Below, in pieces: positions 15,524 to 23,578 of a stretch of 37,396 bases of DNA; the first letter of the stretch is position 1, and every line of letters starts with the position of its first letter. The DNA comes from CAYHGV01 sp964356135. Its GTDB lineage: Bacteria > Hydrothermota > Tepidihabitantia > CAYHGV01. A program made the position numbers and the translations under genes. The DNA lies in contig CAYHGV010000018.1 of the NCBI GenBank assembly GCA_964356135.1, positions 1 to 37,396 on the forward strand. The letters are read 5' to 3'. The notes under the pieces were generated by a model that did not search any database, was not told the origin of the DNA, and worked only from the letters and a program-made list of their open reading frames with translations.

Positions 15524-17827
15524 TTAAAAAACCCTGCCGATTTGAAAGTGGGGTTCAAACCCGCGCGGGCTTCGGTCGAAACCATAGCCCAGGTCGAATC
15601 CGATCAGTCCCATTAACGGTATTTCGAGCCGCACCCCTATTCCCACTCCCCGTTTCAAATCGGAGAGATTGACCGTCCGGAACGACTCCCAAGTATTGCC
15701 CGCATCGGCAAAAGCCAAAAAGGCTAAACCCTGGGATAGTCTGAGCTTATATTCAAGACTGAAAATCGCCAACGCTCGTCCGCCCGCATTGTAGCCCGAC
15801 ACCCGCGGTCCGACCGAACGGTCGGGATAGCCTCGAATCCCATCATCCCCCACACCGCCCGGATAGAATCGCTCGTAAAACGGAACGCCGCTTGCCGGAA
15901 ATCCGTCCACCGCGCCGAACCGGCCCCGCAGCATCAAAGAGAATTTCCAGAATATCGGAAAGTAAACGCGCGACTCAAAAATCTGCTTGTAGTACGGGCT
16001 CTCATTTCCCTGCCACAGTCGCAGCGCCGGTTCAACTGAGTACAGGATATAGCTCCCGGAAGCCGGATTGAAGATATAGTCCCGGGAATCGCGAATCAAG
16101 CTCAGCGTGGTCGCAATCGTCCATTTCGGTATCGTGTCACCCCGCGCATCATAGCCCCCAACCGGCGAGTAGCCGGACGCTATGTCCGAGATCTTAATGT
16201 TATCCACCCGGAAATTGACATAGCTTCTGGTAAAATCGAGCGGCAGTGGATACGCCATGTTGACCCCGCCGCCTTTCTCATTTTTATTATAGAAATCGAG
16301 AACTCGAGTGAGATAGGTGAAATCGAATCCGGCGGTAACCGGGCTGTCAAAAATCCAGGGCTGGGTATAACCGAGCTCGGCATTGGTCCGTTTACCACCC
16401 TTCTCTAAATGGAGGTAGAACCGTTCTGCCCGACCGAAGAGATTGGGGGTTGAGAGCTCGATATAACCCGCCACCCCGTCCTGGGCAGAATAGGTAGCAC
16501 CCGCACCGACATTGCCCGCCATCTTCTCTTTGACCCGATAGATCAGGTCAATATCGCCGGAATCGTTCGCCTTCTTCGTATCGATCTGGATGTCATCAAA
16601 AAAACCAAGGTTGAATATGTCGCGCTGGCTACGGATCACCTCCGAGCGACGGAAGACACTGCCCGGCATCGTGACGATCATCCGCCGTACCACCTTATCA
16701 TGGGTCCGCTCGTTCCCTTCAACCAGCACCCGTGCAATCCGCGCCGGCCGCGACTCGGTAATATCGTATCGTATCGTCACGCTGTCCCCGACGAGCTCTT
16801 CGACCGGTACGATCTGGGCGTAGATGTACCCTTCTTCACCGTAGAGCGAGTAGAGTTCGGTCAGGCTCTCATTCACCTTTTTTAAATTATATACCTGACC
16901 GGACTTGACCTTGAGCACCGGTCGGAGCGCATCCTCGGTAAGTGCAGAATCACCCCGAAAGGTAATGGTACCGAGGTAGTATTCCTTCCCTTCGTTGACC
17001 TTGATCGTGATCAATGCCTGGCCACGGTCGTATTCGAGGTCGTAGTCCAGGACCACCGCTTCAATATACCCCCGTTCTTTGTAGAACTCGGTAATCCGCT
17101 CCAGGTCTTTTTTGAACTCGTCGGCATTGAATCCGCCCGAACGCAAAAATCCCCGCTCTTTGTTTTTGAGCTTCTTCTTGAGCGCCGTAGCCGGTATCGC
17201 CCGGTTGCCTTCGATAGCAATCGTTTTGATTCTCACCTTCTCGCCTTCGTCGATGACCAGCCGCAGGATGCTGCGGTTCTTATCATCGGGCGGCGTCAGT
17301 TCTTTTGTGATCTCGGCAAGGATATAACCTTTCTCCTTATAAAGCTTCTCGATCTCTTTCTGCCAGTCGAAGATTTTCCGGTCGGTCAGGATCTCGCCTT
17401 CTTTCGCTTTGACCTTGTCTTTCAGGTCCCGGGTTCTGATTTTTTTATTGCCGACAATCTGGAGTTCTTTGAGATAGGGAAACTCCTCGACCCGGAAGCA
17501 AAGTTTCATCCCGTCACCGATGCGGGTCGTATCAACTTCGATCTGCTTGTATAACCCTAACCGGTAGACCCGTCGAATAGCGTTCTGGATCGCAACCGGG
17601 TCGTAGCGGTCGCCGGTTTCAATGCCGGTGGTCGAAACGACCAGCAGCGAATCGGTGTATTTGGTTTGGGCTTCGATACTGATAACAACCTGAGAATATG
17701 CCGAAGATGCGAAGATTAAGAATACGAGCCCGATTAAAAATCCTGCCGGAACGAACGAAAAACTCCGGCTATTCATTACGGTATTTACGTTCAACCGGTC
17801 GGGGGTTCTCTTAGAGGACGGTCTCAT
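15524..17827 (-). CDS. bamA: BamA/Omp85 outer-membrane assembly protein
   Basis: 767 residues from the chosen start. After the signal peptide (hydrophobic core FLIGLVFLIFASSAYS) come five POTRA-like domains (about residues 45-420; for example FPYLKELQIVGNKKIRTRDL and RIARVLVEGNERTHDKVVRR) and a 16-strand-type barrel ending in HFQIGRVF with a terminal Phe, the expected beta-signal. The barrel contains GDDGIRGYPDRSVGP, the family (V/I)RG(Y/F) lid-lock motif. The start at 17827 is preferred because AAGGAG lies about 10 nt upstream, although it gives a long n-region; an alternative ATG at 17776 gives a shorter signal but has no Shine-Dalgarno. The gene begins 1-2 nt after clpC ends. It folds and inserts outer-membrane barrels. 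Confidence 0.93.
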   Translation of the reverse strand: MRPSSKRTPDRLNVNTVMNSRSFSFVPAGFLIGLVFLIFASSAYSQVVISIEAQTKYTDSLLVVSTTGIETGDRYDPVAIQNAIRRVYRLGLYKQIEVDTTRIGDGMKLCFRVEEFPYLKELQIVGNKKIRTRDLKDKVKAKEGEILTDRKIFDWQKEIEKLYKEKGYILAEITKELTPPDDKNRSILRLVIDEGEKVRIKTIAIEGNRAIPATALKKKLKNKERGFLRSGGFNADEFKKDLERITEFYKERGYIEAVVLDYDLEYDRGQALITIKVNEGKEYYLGTITFRGDSALTEDALRPVLKVKSGQVYNLKKVNESLTELYSLYGEEGYIYAQIVPVEELVGDSVTIRYDITESRPARIARVLVEGNERTHDKVVRRMIVTMPGSVFRRSEVIRSQRDIFNLGFFDDIQIDTKKANDSGDIDLIYRVKEKMAGNVGAGATYSAQDGVAGYIELSTPNLFGRAERFYLHLEKGGKRTNAELGYTQPWIFDSPVTAGFDFTYLTRVLDFYNKNEKGGGVNMAYPLPLDFTRSYVNFRVDNIKISDIASGYSPVGGYDARGDTIPKWTIATTLSLIRDSRDYIFNPASGSYILYSVEPALRLWQGNESPYYKQIFESRVYFPIFWKFSLMLRGRFGAVDGFPASGVPFYERFYPGGVGDDGIRGYPDRSVGPRVSGYNAGGRALAIFSLEYKLRLSQGLAFLAFADAGNTWESFRTVNLSDLKRGVGIGVRLEIPLMGLIGFDLGYGFDRSPRGFEPHFQIGRVF

Positions 17828-17828
17828 C

Positions 17829-20270
17829 CTACGTCCACTCCTTTGCCACGGCCTCTTTTTTTTGAGCTTCGGTTTTGAACCCCAAAACATCGCCGGTTCG
17901 TTCAACTTTGATGATTCCGCTCTCTTTAAATCGGTTTTTCAGCACCTCTTCGGCCAACGGGTCTTCTAACAGCCTTCGCAACGCCCGCTTCAACGGTCGG
18001 GCACCAAATTCCGGGTCGAAGCCCTGTTCGACCAAAAGCTCTTTCGCCGGATGCGAAAGCTCCATCTTGAGATGCTTATCCGCCATCCGGTCTTCAATTT
18101 CCCTCACCAGGATATCAACGATCTTTTCCATTTCCGGCCGGCCCAGACTCCGGAAGACGACAATCTCATCAACCCGGTTGAGAAACTCGGGCCGGAACAC
18201 CTTTTTTACCTCGGCGAGAAGCTTTTCTTTCATCTTCTCATAACTCTGGGTCTCCTCCTCGGAATGGAAGCCAATACCGGCTGACCGCTTGATTTCAGCC
18301 GTGGCGATATTCGAAGTCATAATCACGACCGTGTTTTTAAAATCGACCCGCCTTCCTAAGGAATCGGTAAGCTGGCCGTCTTCCAAAATCTGCAAAAGAA
18401 TATTGAAGACATCGGGATGTGCCTTTTCAATCTCGTCGAACAAGACGACCGAATAGGGCTTTCTCCTGACTTTCTCGGTGAGCTGGCCTCCTTCTTCGTA
18501 ACCGACATAGCCGGGTGGTGCACCCACCAACCGCGAAACATTGAACTTCTCCATATACTCGGACATATCGAGCCGGAGAAGAGCATTCTCATCCCCGAAC
18601 ATAAATCGCGCCAGCACCCGCGCCAGCTCGGTCTTCCCGACTCCGGTCGGGCCCAAAAAGATAAACGAGCCGATCGGTCGGCGCGGGTCTTTAATCCCGG
18701 CCCGGCTCCGTCGAATCGCCTTGGCGATCGCCTCAATCGCATGGTCCTGACCGACGATCCCGCTCTTCAGCTCTTCTTCCATTTTTAAGAGCCGGCTCTG
18801 CTCGGCTTCCTCGATTTTCGATAACGGAACCTGGGTCCAGGAGGAAACGACATAGGCGATATCTTCAGCCGTTACCTGGGGCATCTTCCCTTTTTTCTCC
18901 CATTCCTTGCGCTTGCGCTTCAGCTCTTCGACCAGCCGTTTCTGGGCGTCGCGTGTTTCCGCCGCTCGCTCGAAGTTCTGCTTCCGTACCGCCTCTTCTT
19001 TATCTTTTTTCAGCTTTTCGATCCGCTCCTCCAGTGCCAGCAGTTCCGGTTCGACCACCGGCCGCATCAGTTTTACCCGGGCGCCGGCTTCATCAATCAC
19101 ATCAATCGCTTTATCCGGCAGATACCGGTCCTGGATATAGCGGTCAGCCAAATAGGCGGCTGCGTTCAATGCCTCTTCGGTATAGACGACTCGATGGTGG
19201 AGTTCGTACTTGTCCTTGAGCCCTTTCAAGATCTCCTTTGTCTCCTCGACCGAAGGCGGGTCGACATTCACCGGTTGAAACCGACGCTCCAGCGCCGAAT
19301 GCTTTTCAATATGGCGCCGGTACTCCTCAAGCGTCGTTGCACCGATACACTGAAGCTCGCCCCGTGACAAAGCGGGTTTCAAAATATTCGATGCATCGAG
19401 GGCACCTTCGGCGGCACCCGCCCCGACGATCGTATGGAGCTCATCGATAAAAATGACCGAGTTACCATCCTGGATAACCTCATTCACCACTGCCTTCAAC
19501 CGTTCTTCAAACTGGCCGCGGTATTTGGTGCCGGCAACGATTGCCGCCATATCGAGTGCCAGGACCCGTTTGTTCTTTAATAAATCCGGCGTCTTACCTT
19601 CGATGATCCGCTGTGCCAGACCTTCGACGATTGCAGTCTTGCCGACTCCGGCTTCGCCGATTAATACCGGGTTGTTCTTTTTCCGCCGGGAGAGAATCTG
19701 GATAACCCGTTCGATTTCACGCTCCCGGCCGATGATCGGGTCAAGCTTATCCTCGCGTGCAAGTTGCGTCAAATCCCGGCTGAAATAATCTAACGCCGGG
19801 GTCTTCGATTTGCCTTTTTTGGGCTGGGCGAGTTCGCCGCTTAAAAGCCGGATCGTCTCCGAGCGGACCACCTCAATGTCAACCCCCAGAGACTGGAGCA
19901 CCTGGCAGGCAATTCCCTGTTCTTCCCGTAATAGACCCAAGAGCAGATGTTCGGTACCGACATAGCTGTGGTTGAGGCTCCGTGCCTCCTCGACCGCATA
20001 GTTTAATGCCTGCCGAGCCTCCTGATTGTAGGGAATTTCACCTAAGGTAATGGTTTCACTCCCTTCGCCGACCGCATTTTCTACTGCCCGGCGCACATCA
20101 TCCAAATTTAACCCCAAATTGGTCAAGACAATCGCTGCGACGCCTTCTCCTTCTTTCAAAAGTCCCAAAAGAAGATGTTCGGTGCCGATATAGTCGTGAT
20201 GGAGCCGCAAAGCCTCCTGTCGTGCCAGATGAATGACCTTTCTTACCCGGTCAGTAAACCGTTCATACAT
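17829..20270 (-). CDS. clpC: ClpC-type AAA+ unfoldase of the Clp protease
   Basis: 813 residues, normal for ClpC. Two Clp_N repeats (about 1-145), NBD1 with Walker A GEAGVGKT (205-212), a UVR-type coiled middle segment (KKDKEEAVRKQNFERAAETR), which separates ClpC from ClpA/ClpB, and NBD2 with GPTGVGKTELARVLA and Walker B VVLFDEIEKAHPDV. It unfolds substrates for ClpP in the cytoplasm. ATG 20270 is preceded by AGGAGG (20275-20280). Its own promoter lies at 20298-20325. The downstream bamA start is 1-2 nt after the clpC stop, implying a clpC-bamA operon. Confidence 0.95.
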   Translation of the reverse strand: MYERFTDRVRKVIHLARQEALRLHHDYIGTEHLLLGLLKEGEGVAAIVLTNLGLNLDDVRRAVENAVGEGSETITLGEIPYNQEARQALNYAVEEARSLNHSYVGTEHLLLGLLREEQGIACQVLQSLGVDIEVVRSETIRLLSGELAQPKKGKSKTPALDYFSRDLTQLAREDKLDPIIGREREIERVIQILSRRKKNNPVLIGEAGVGKTAIVEGLAQRIIEGKTPDLLKNKRVLALDMAAIVAGTKYRGQFEERLKAVVNEVIQDGNSVIFIDELHTIVGAGAAEGALDASNILKPALSRGELQCIGATTLEEYRRHIEKHSALERRFQPVNVDPPSVEETKEILKGLKDKYELHHRVVYTEEALNAAAYLADRYIQDRYLPDKAIDVIDEAGARVKLMRPVVEPELLALEERIEKLKKDKEEAVRKQNFERAAETRDAQKRLVEELKRKRKEWEKKGKMPQVTAEDIAYVVSSWTQVPLSKIEEAEQSRLLKMEEELKSGIVGQDHAIEAIAKAIRRSRAGIKDPRRPIGSFIFLGPTGVGKTELARVLARFMFGDENALLRLDMSEYMEKFNVSRLVGAPPGYVGYEEGGQLTEKVRRKPYSVVLFDEIEKAHPDVFNILLQILEDGQLTDSLGRRVDFKNTVVIMTSNIATAEIKRSAGIGFHSEEETQSYEKMKEKLLAEVKKVFRPEFLNRVDEIVVFRSLGRPEMEKIVDILVREIEDRMADKHLKMELSHPAKELLVEQGFDPEFGARPLKRALRRLLEDPLAEEVLKNRFKESGIIKVERTGDVLGFKTEAQKKEAVAKEWT

Positions 20271-20297
20271 TATGCCTCCTTAAAAACATATAAATTA

Positions 20298-20325
20298 ATT
20301 TTAGGAAACCAGCAGGGGTTGTCAA
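20298..20325 (-). promoter_or_regulatory. Promoter of clpC-bamA
   Basis: Minus-strand TTGACA (20320-20325), 16-bp spacer, TAAAAT (20298-20303). Predicted start near 20291; short leader with AGGAGG. No CtsR or CIRCE-like operator is seen. Confidence 0.7.
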
Positions 20326-20367
20326 GGAGAATCTCCCGGCGAGTAATTGTAACCACTGATCCGCCAA

Positions 20368-20388
20368 TCCGCCAAGAAATGTGGCGGA
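20368..20388. repeat. 21-bp palindromic repeat TCCGCCA-N7-TGGCGGA, copy 2
   Basis: Arms TCCGCCA and TGGCGGA around AGAAATG. It is preceded by ATCCGCCAA, as is the reverse complement of copy 1, so the two share about 30 bp. Confidence 0.7.
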
Positions 20389-20467
20389 CACGGAAGACAC
20401 TGAAAAGTATTTTTTTATTCCCTCCGCTTTAGCTCAGTAACTGGAGTTTCCCCATGTTTATAAAAAT

Positions 20468-20529
20468 GTAGTGCGAACCTTATAGACCCTCGTTCGCTTA
20501 TTTTTAGCGGGGCTGAAGCCCCGCACTAC
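20468..20529. repeat. GTAGTGCG inverted repeat with inner GCGGGGC hairpin
   Basis: Outer arms GTAGTGCG (20468-20475) and CGCACTAC (20522-20529); inner perfect hairpin GCGGGGC-TGAA-GCCCCGC (20507-20524) overlapping the right arm. It looks like a REP-type intergenic element and could also act as a roadblock between divergent transcripts. Confidence 0.55.
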
Positions 20530-20564
20530 TTATTGGCAATTTTCGTTATCTGGCTTATTTCCCC

Positions 20565-20592
20565 TTGACAGACCTGAATTTTCAATAACAAT
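20565..20592 (+). promoter_or_regulatory. Promoter of the 20611 beta-helix gene
   Basis: TTGACA (20565-20570), 16-bp spacer, AACAAT (20587-20592; 4 of 6). The ATG at 20611 is preceded by AAGGAGG, so the leader is about 12 nt. The -10 is weaker than elsewhere. Confidence 0.5.
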
Positions 20593-20610
20593 AACTGAAA
20601 AGGAGGCAGA

Positions 20611-23016
20611 ATGGGTCGATGCTTGTTCGTTTTGATTTTAGTCGTCGGGTTAGGTTGGTGCAACACCTACTATATAACCTCAATGTCCGGGGATGGCGGA
20701 CCAGGCACCCTGACACAAGCGATTATAGATGCCAATAGCCATGTTGGACCAGATACAATAATCTTCACGATCGATGGTCGAATACTACTAACAAGTTGGG
20801 CATTACCCACGATCTCTGATACCGTGGTCATCGATGCCTCGAGCCGGTTCACCTCAACTCCCGGTGATACTATTGACGGTGGAAATAACTGGTCTTATGG
20901 TTTTATATTGAACGCTAATGGCAACCAAAGCGTTGTCCGGGGGCTCCTCATACAGAATTTCACCCAGTGTGCAATCTATCTTGATGCCACCAACAACAAC
21001 ACCATTGGCGGCTCGGGCACCGGGCACAGAAATGTAATCTCCAATAATCGGGATATCGGAATTTTCATCTCGTCCGGCCACAGCAACAAGATCATCGGGA
21101 ACTATATCGGAACCGGTGCGGATGGTAACTCTTCTCTTGCCAATACTACCGGGATATCGATTGTTTCCGGCTCCAGTAATACGATCGGCGGCAGTACAAC
21201 GGCGGAACGAAACCTCATCTCCGGCAACTCCGGTGACGGCATCTATATGACCGATATGGCAAGCACCGATAATGTTATTATCGGCAACTATATCGGCACG
21301 ACAGTAAACGGCCAGGATACCCTGGGCAATGACGGTTATGGAATCCATCTCGTAAATGGCGCCCGCCATACCGTGATTGGCGGCAGCGGCGCCAACGACC
21401 TGAACACCATCGCCTTCAACCAAAAAGGGGTGGTGGTGGCAGGTGATAATACCGACTACAATAAAGTCACCCGCAATTCGATATTTGACAATACGAACCT
21501 CGGTATCGATTTAGGCGATGATGGACCGGGTATCGCCGGCGGTTCCGGCACACCCAATGCAGCAATCGTACCGCCGATTTTAATGCTTGCCGAGCCGGAC
21601 ACCATCCGCGGCACTGCAGGGGTTAACTCGACCGTCGAAATTTTCAAAGCCGACCCCGACCCTTTGGCCGGAGGCGAAGGCAAAACGTTTATCAACTCCG
21701 GTTCAGCCGATGCCGCCGGTAAATTTGCAATCGCCGTCTCCGGTCTGGCAGCGGGCGATACCGCTACCGCTACTGCGACCGATGGCTCAGGTAATACTTC
21801 CGAATTCTCGAAGAACAAACGCATCGATCGCTACCAGCCCGATAACTGGATTGCAACCACGATTACCCCGCCCGACGACTATGTCGGAAACGACACCATC
21901 AACTCCGACGGGACAAATCAGACCAAAAGTTTAAAAATCGTTCCCAATGACAGCACCCTCTACTATATAAAAATCGAGAACGACGGCAGCACTGCCGATT
22001 CATTTCAGGTCAAAGGCACCGGCTCGAGCGGCGCCTGGACCGTCAGTTACTACGATTCAACCCAGGCCGGCACCAACATCACCGCCGCAATCACCACCAC
22101 CGGCTGGTTCACCAAACCGCTGGCGGCAACCGCAGCAAAAGAGATCCGCCTGGTTGTGAAAGCAGGGAATGTCACACCGCCCGATACGCTCAAAGAGATT
22201 TTAGTCACCTCCAGCTCGACGGTTGATACAACCAAAAAGGACGCGGTCAAAGCCGCTACTGCAATCAAACTCGCAAAACCCGATAATCAAATTGCCCTCC
22301 AGGCCGACGGCTCCGACTATCTCGGGGACGGAGTCTATAACCTCGACGGCACCGGTCAGACCAAAAATCAGGACGCTACTTCCAGCAGCCCGGCGGTATA
22401 CTTTATCAAAATCGAAAATGACGGTAACCTTAAAGATGTCTTTACGGTCAAAGGCGATTCTGCCGGAGCCAACTGGCAGGCTGCTTACTATGATGCTAAG
22501 ACTGGTGGCACCAATATTACTTCTACTATTGTAGTCGGAACCTGGAAAACTGACTCGCTCGATTCCGGCGCCGCGAAAGAGATCCGGGTTGAAGTGACAC
22601 CGCAAACCGGTGCCTCGCCCGGAACCACGAAAGACATTCTCGTCCTCTCGACTTCGGCTGCCGACACAACAAAAAAGGATGCGGTCAAGGCAACGACCAC
22701 CGCGACCGCCGTCGCCGAAAAATTGGAACGCCCGCTCGCGTATGCGCTCGTTCCGCTTGCGCCCAATCCCGCTTTCCGAACCACCGGTATCCGGTTTGCC
22801 CTACCGGTCCGCACTTCGGTTCAGTTAACAATCTACGATGCGACCGGTCGAATCGTCACTCATCTGCTCGACCGTGCAGACCTCAACCCGGGAAACTACC
22901 AAATCGAATGGCGGGGAACAAACGATGCGAACACTAAAGCCAATTCTGGGATCTACTTTGTAGAAATGAGAGCGAATGCTTACCGGGCAATTCAAAAAAT
23001 GATTTTTATTAAATAA
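20611..23016 (+). CDS. Secreted beta-helix protein with two tandem Ig-like repeats and C-terminal sorting-type domain
   Basis: 801 residues. Signal peptide about 1-17 (ending GWC, then NTYYITSMSGDGGPGTLTQA). Residues ~20-310 are a right-handed beta-helix with NosD/PbH1-like coils (repeats of NTIGG... and IIGNYIGT). Residues ~310-395 form an Ig-like linker domain. Two homologous ~130-residue domains follow (starting PDNWIATTITPPDDY and PDNQIALQADGSDY; both contain YxIKIENDG, TNIT, AAKEIR and end in DTTKKDAVKA). The last ~80 residues (LAPNPAFRTTGIRFALP, GIYFVEMRANAYRAIQKMI) are the sorting domain shared with five other proteins here. It is probably surface-displayed; ligand or enzyme activity is unknown. 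SD AAGGAGG before ATG 20611. Confidence 0.82.
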   Translation: MGRCLFVLILVVGLGWCNTYYITSMSGDGGPGTLTQAIIDANSHVGPDTIIFTIDGRILLTSWALPTISDTVVIDASSRFTSTPGDTIDGGNNWSYGFILNANGNQSVVRGLLIQNFTQCAIYLDATNNNTIGGSGTGHRNVISNNRDIGIFISSGHSNKIIGNYIGTGADGNSSLANTTGISIVSGSSNTIGGSTTAERNLISGNSGDGIYMTDMASTDNVIIGNYIGTTVNGQDTLGNDGYGIHLVNGARHTVIGGSGANDLNTIAFNQKGVVVAGDNTDYNKVTRNSIFDNTNLGIDLGDDGPGIAGGSGTPNAAIVPPILMLAEPDTIRGTAGVNSTVEIFKADPDPLAGGEGKTFINSGSADAAGKFAIAVSGLAAGDTATATATDGSGNTSEFSKNKRIDRYQPDNWIATTITPPDDYVGNDTINSDGTNQTKSLKIVPNDSTLYYIKIENDGSTADSFQVKGTGSSGAWTVSYYDSTQAGTNITAAITTTGWFTKPLAATAAKEIRLVVKAGNVTPPDTLKEILVTSSSTVDTTKKDAVKAATAIKLAKPDNQIALQADGSDYLGDGVYNLDGTGQTKNQDATSSSPAVYFIKIENDGNLKDVFTVKGDSAGANWQAAYYDAKTGGTNITSTIVVGTWKTDSLDSGAAKEIRVEVTPQTGASPGTTKDILVLSTSAADTTKKDAVKATTTATAVAEKLERPLAYALVPLAPNPAFRTTGIRFALPVRTSVQLTIYDATGRIVTHLLDRADLNPGNYQIEWRGTNDANTKANSGIYFVEMRANAYRAIQKMIFIK

Positions 23017-23148
23017 ACGCATAGCAGTTCACGAGAAGAATAAGCATCAACGTATCCCACGGGATGCCTCACAGCGACGCCTGAGCAACTACTTTCTCCT
23101 GTCGTTCTTCTTTCATAAGTATTCTCCGATCCCGACTCCGAGGAGTTT

Positions 23149-23519
23149 CTGAATAAGTCATTTTTAATCACAAAGGGCACTCCCCATTAGATATACATTA
23201 TGAAGTTATTACTCAGAGCAATAAATGTTTTACACTTAGACTACCAGGTGAAGGCTCGGTGTCATTGCTTCGTCGTCCGCCAAGATGTGTGGCGGACTCC
23301 TCGCAAGGACAATATACCCAGACCGTAGTGTAAAATATAAATCGCTCCCATTAGTAATTAAATCGGGTAATCTAATGGGGCAAGCGCACAAAGGGAAAAA
23401 CTTGAAAAATTGATGAATCATAAGAATTCCTTCTTTGTGCTCTCTTGCCCTGTTAGATAATTTTTGCCGTAATATTATATCTAACAGGGTGAATGTTCTT
23501 TGTGGTAAAGAGTAGTTTT
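23149..23519. repeat. Nested inverted-repeat element, expanded copy (B)
   Basis: Inverted relative to copy A at 8904-9011 and built from the same three blocks (23149-23196, 23356-23380, 23498-23519), but with about 150 bp added in the central loop and about 115 bp between the second and third blocks. The first addition carries the palindrome at 23276-23296. The second carries its own hairpin, CCCTGTTAGATA (23448-23459) / TATCTAACAGGG (23478-23489), whose arms resemble the CCCCATTAGAT arms of the main element. Confidence 0.7.
23276..23296. repeat. 21-bp palindromic repeat TCCGCCA-N7-TGGCGGA, copy 3
   Basis: Arms TCCGCCA and TGGCGGA around AGATGTG. Here the stem extends outward imperfectly through GTCATTGC (23261-23268) and GCAAGGAC (23303-23310), giving a longer REP-like hairpin. 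It is nested inside repeat copy B. Confidence 0.65.
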
Positions 23520-23543
23520 CCAGAGTTCTCTTCTGAGGACTCC

Positions 23544-23571
23544 TTGACACCAGAGAAGAAACCGATATATT
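23544..23571 (+). promoter_or_regulatory. Promoter of the 23579 gene, predicted leaderless
   Basis: TTGACA (23544-23549), 16-bp spacer, TATATT (23566-23571; 5 of 6). The ATG is 7 nt after the -10, with no Shine-Dalgarno, so the mRNA should begin at or within a base of the start codon. Confidence 0.65.
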
Positions 23572-23578
23572 CTCAGAA

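Larger units (their letters stand above)
20271..20610. other. Divergent intergenic region clpC / beta-helix gene
   Basis: No gene is seen in these 340 bp. It contains the clpC promoter, a 21-bp palindrome (20368-20388), a GTAGTGCG...CGCACTAC inverted repeat enclosing a strong hairpin (20468-20529), and the promoter for the rightward gene (20565-20592). Confidence 0.7.
23017..23578. other. Repeat-rich intergenic region upstream of the barrel gene
   Basis: No gene is seen in these 562 bp. It is mostly the expanded nested repeat (23149-23519), which contains a TCCGCCA palindrome and a CCCTGTTAGATA hairpin, followed by a leaderless-type promoter (23544-23571). Confidence 0.75.
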
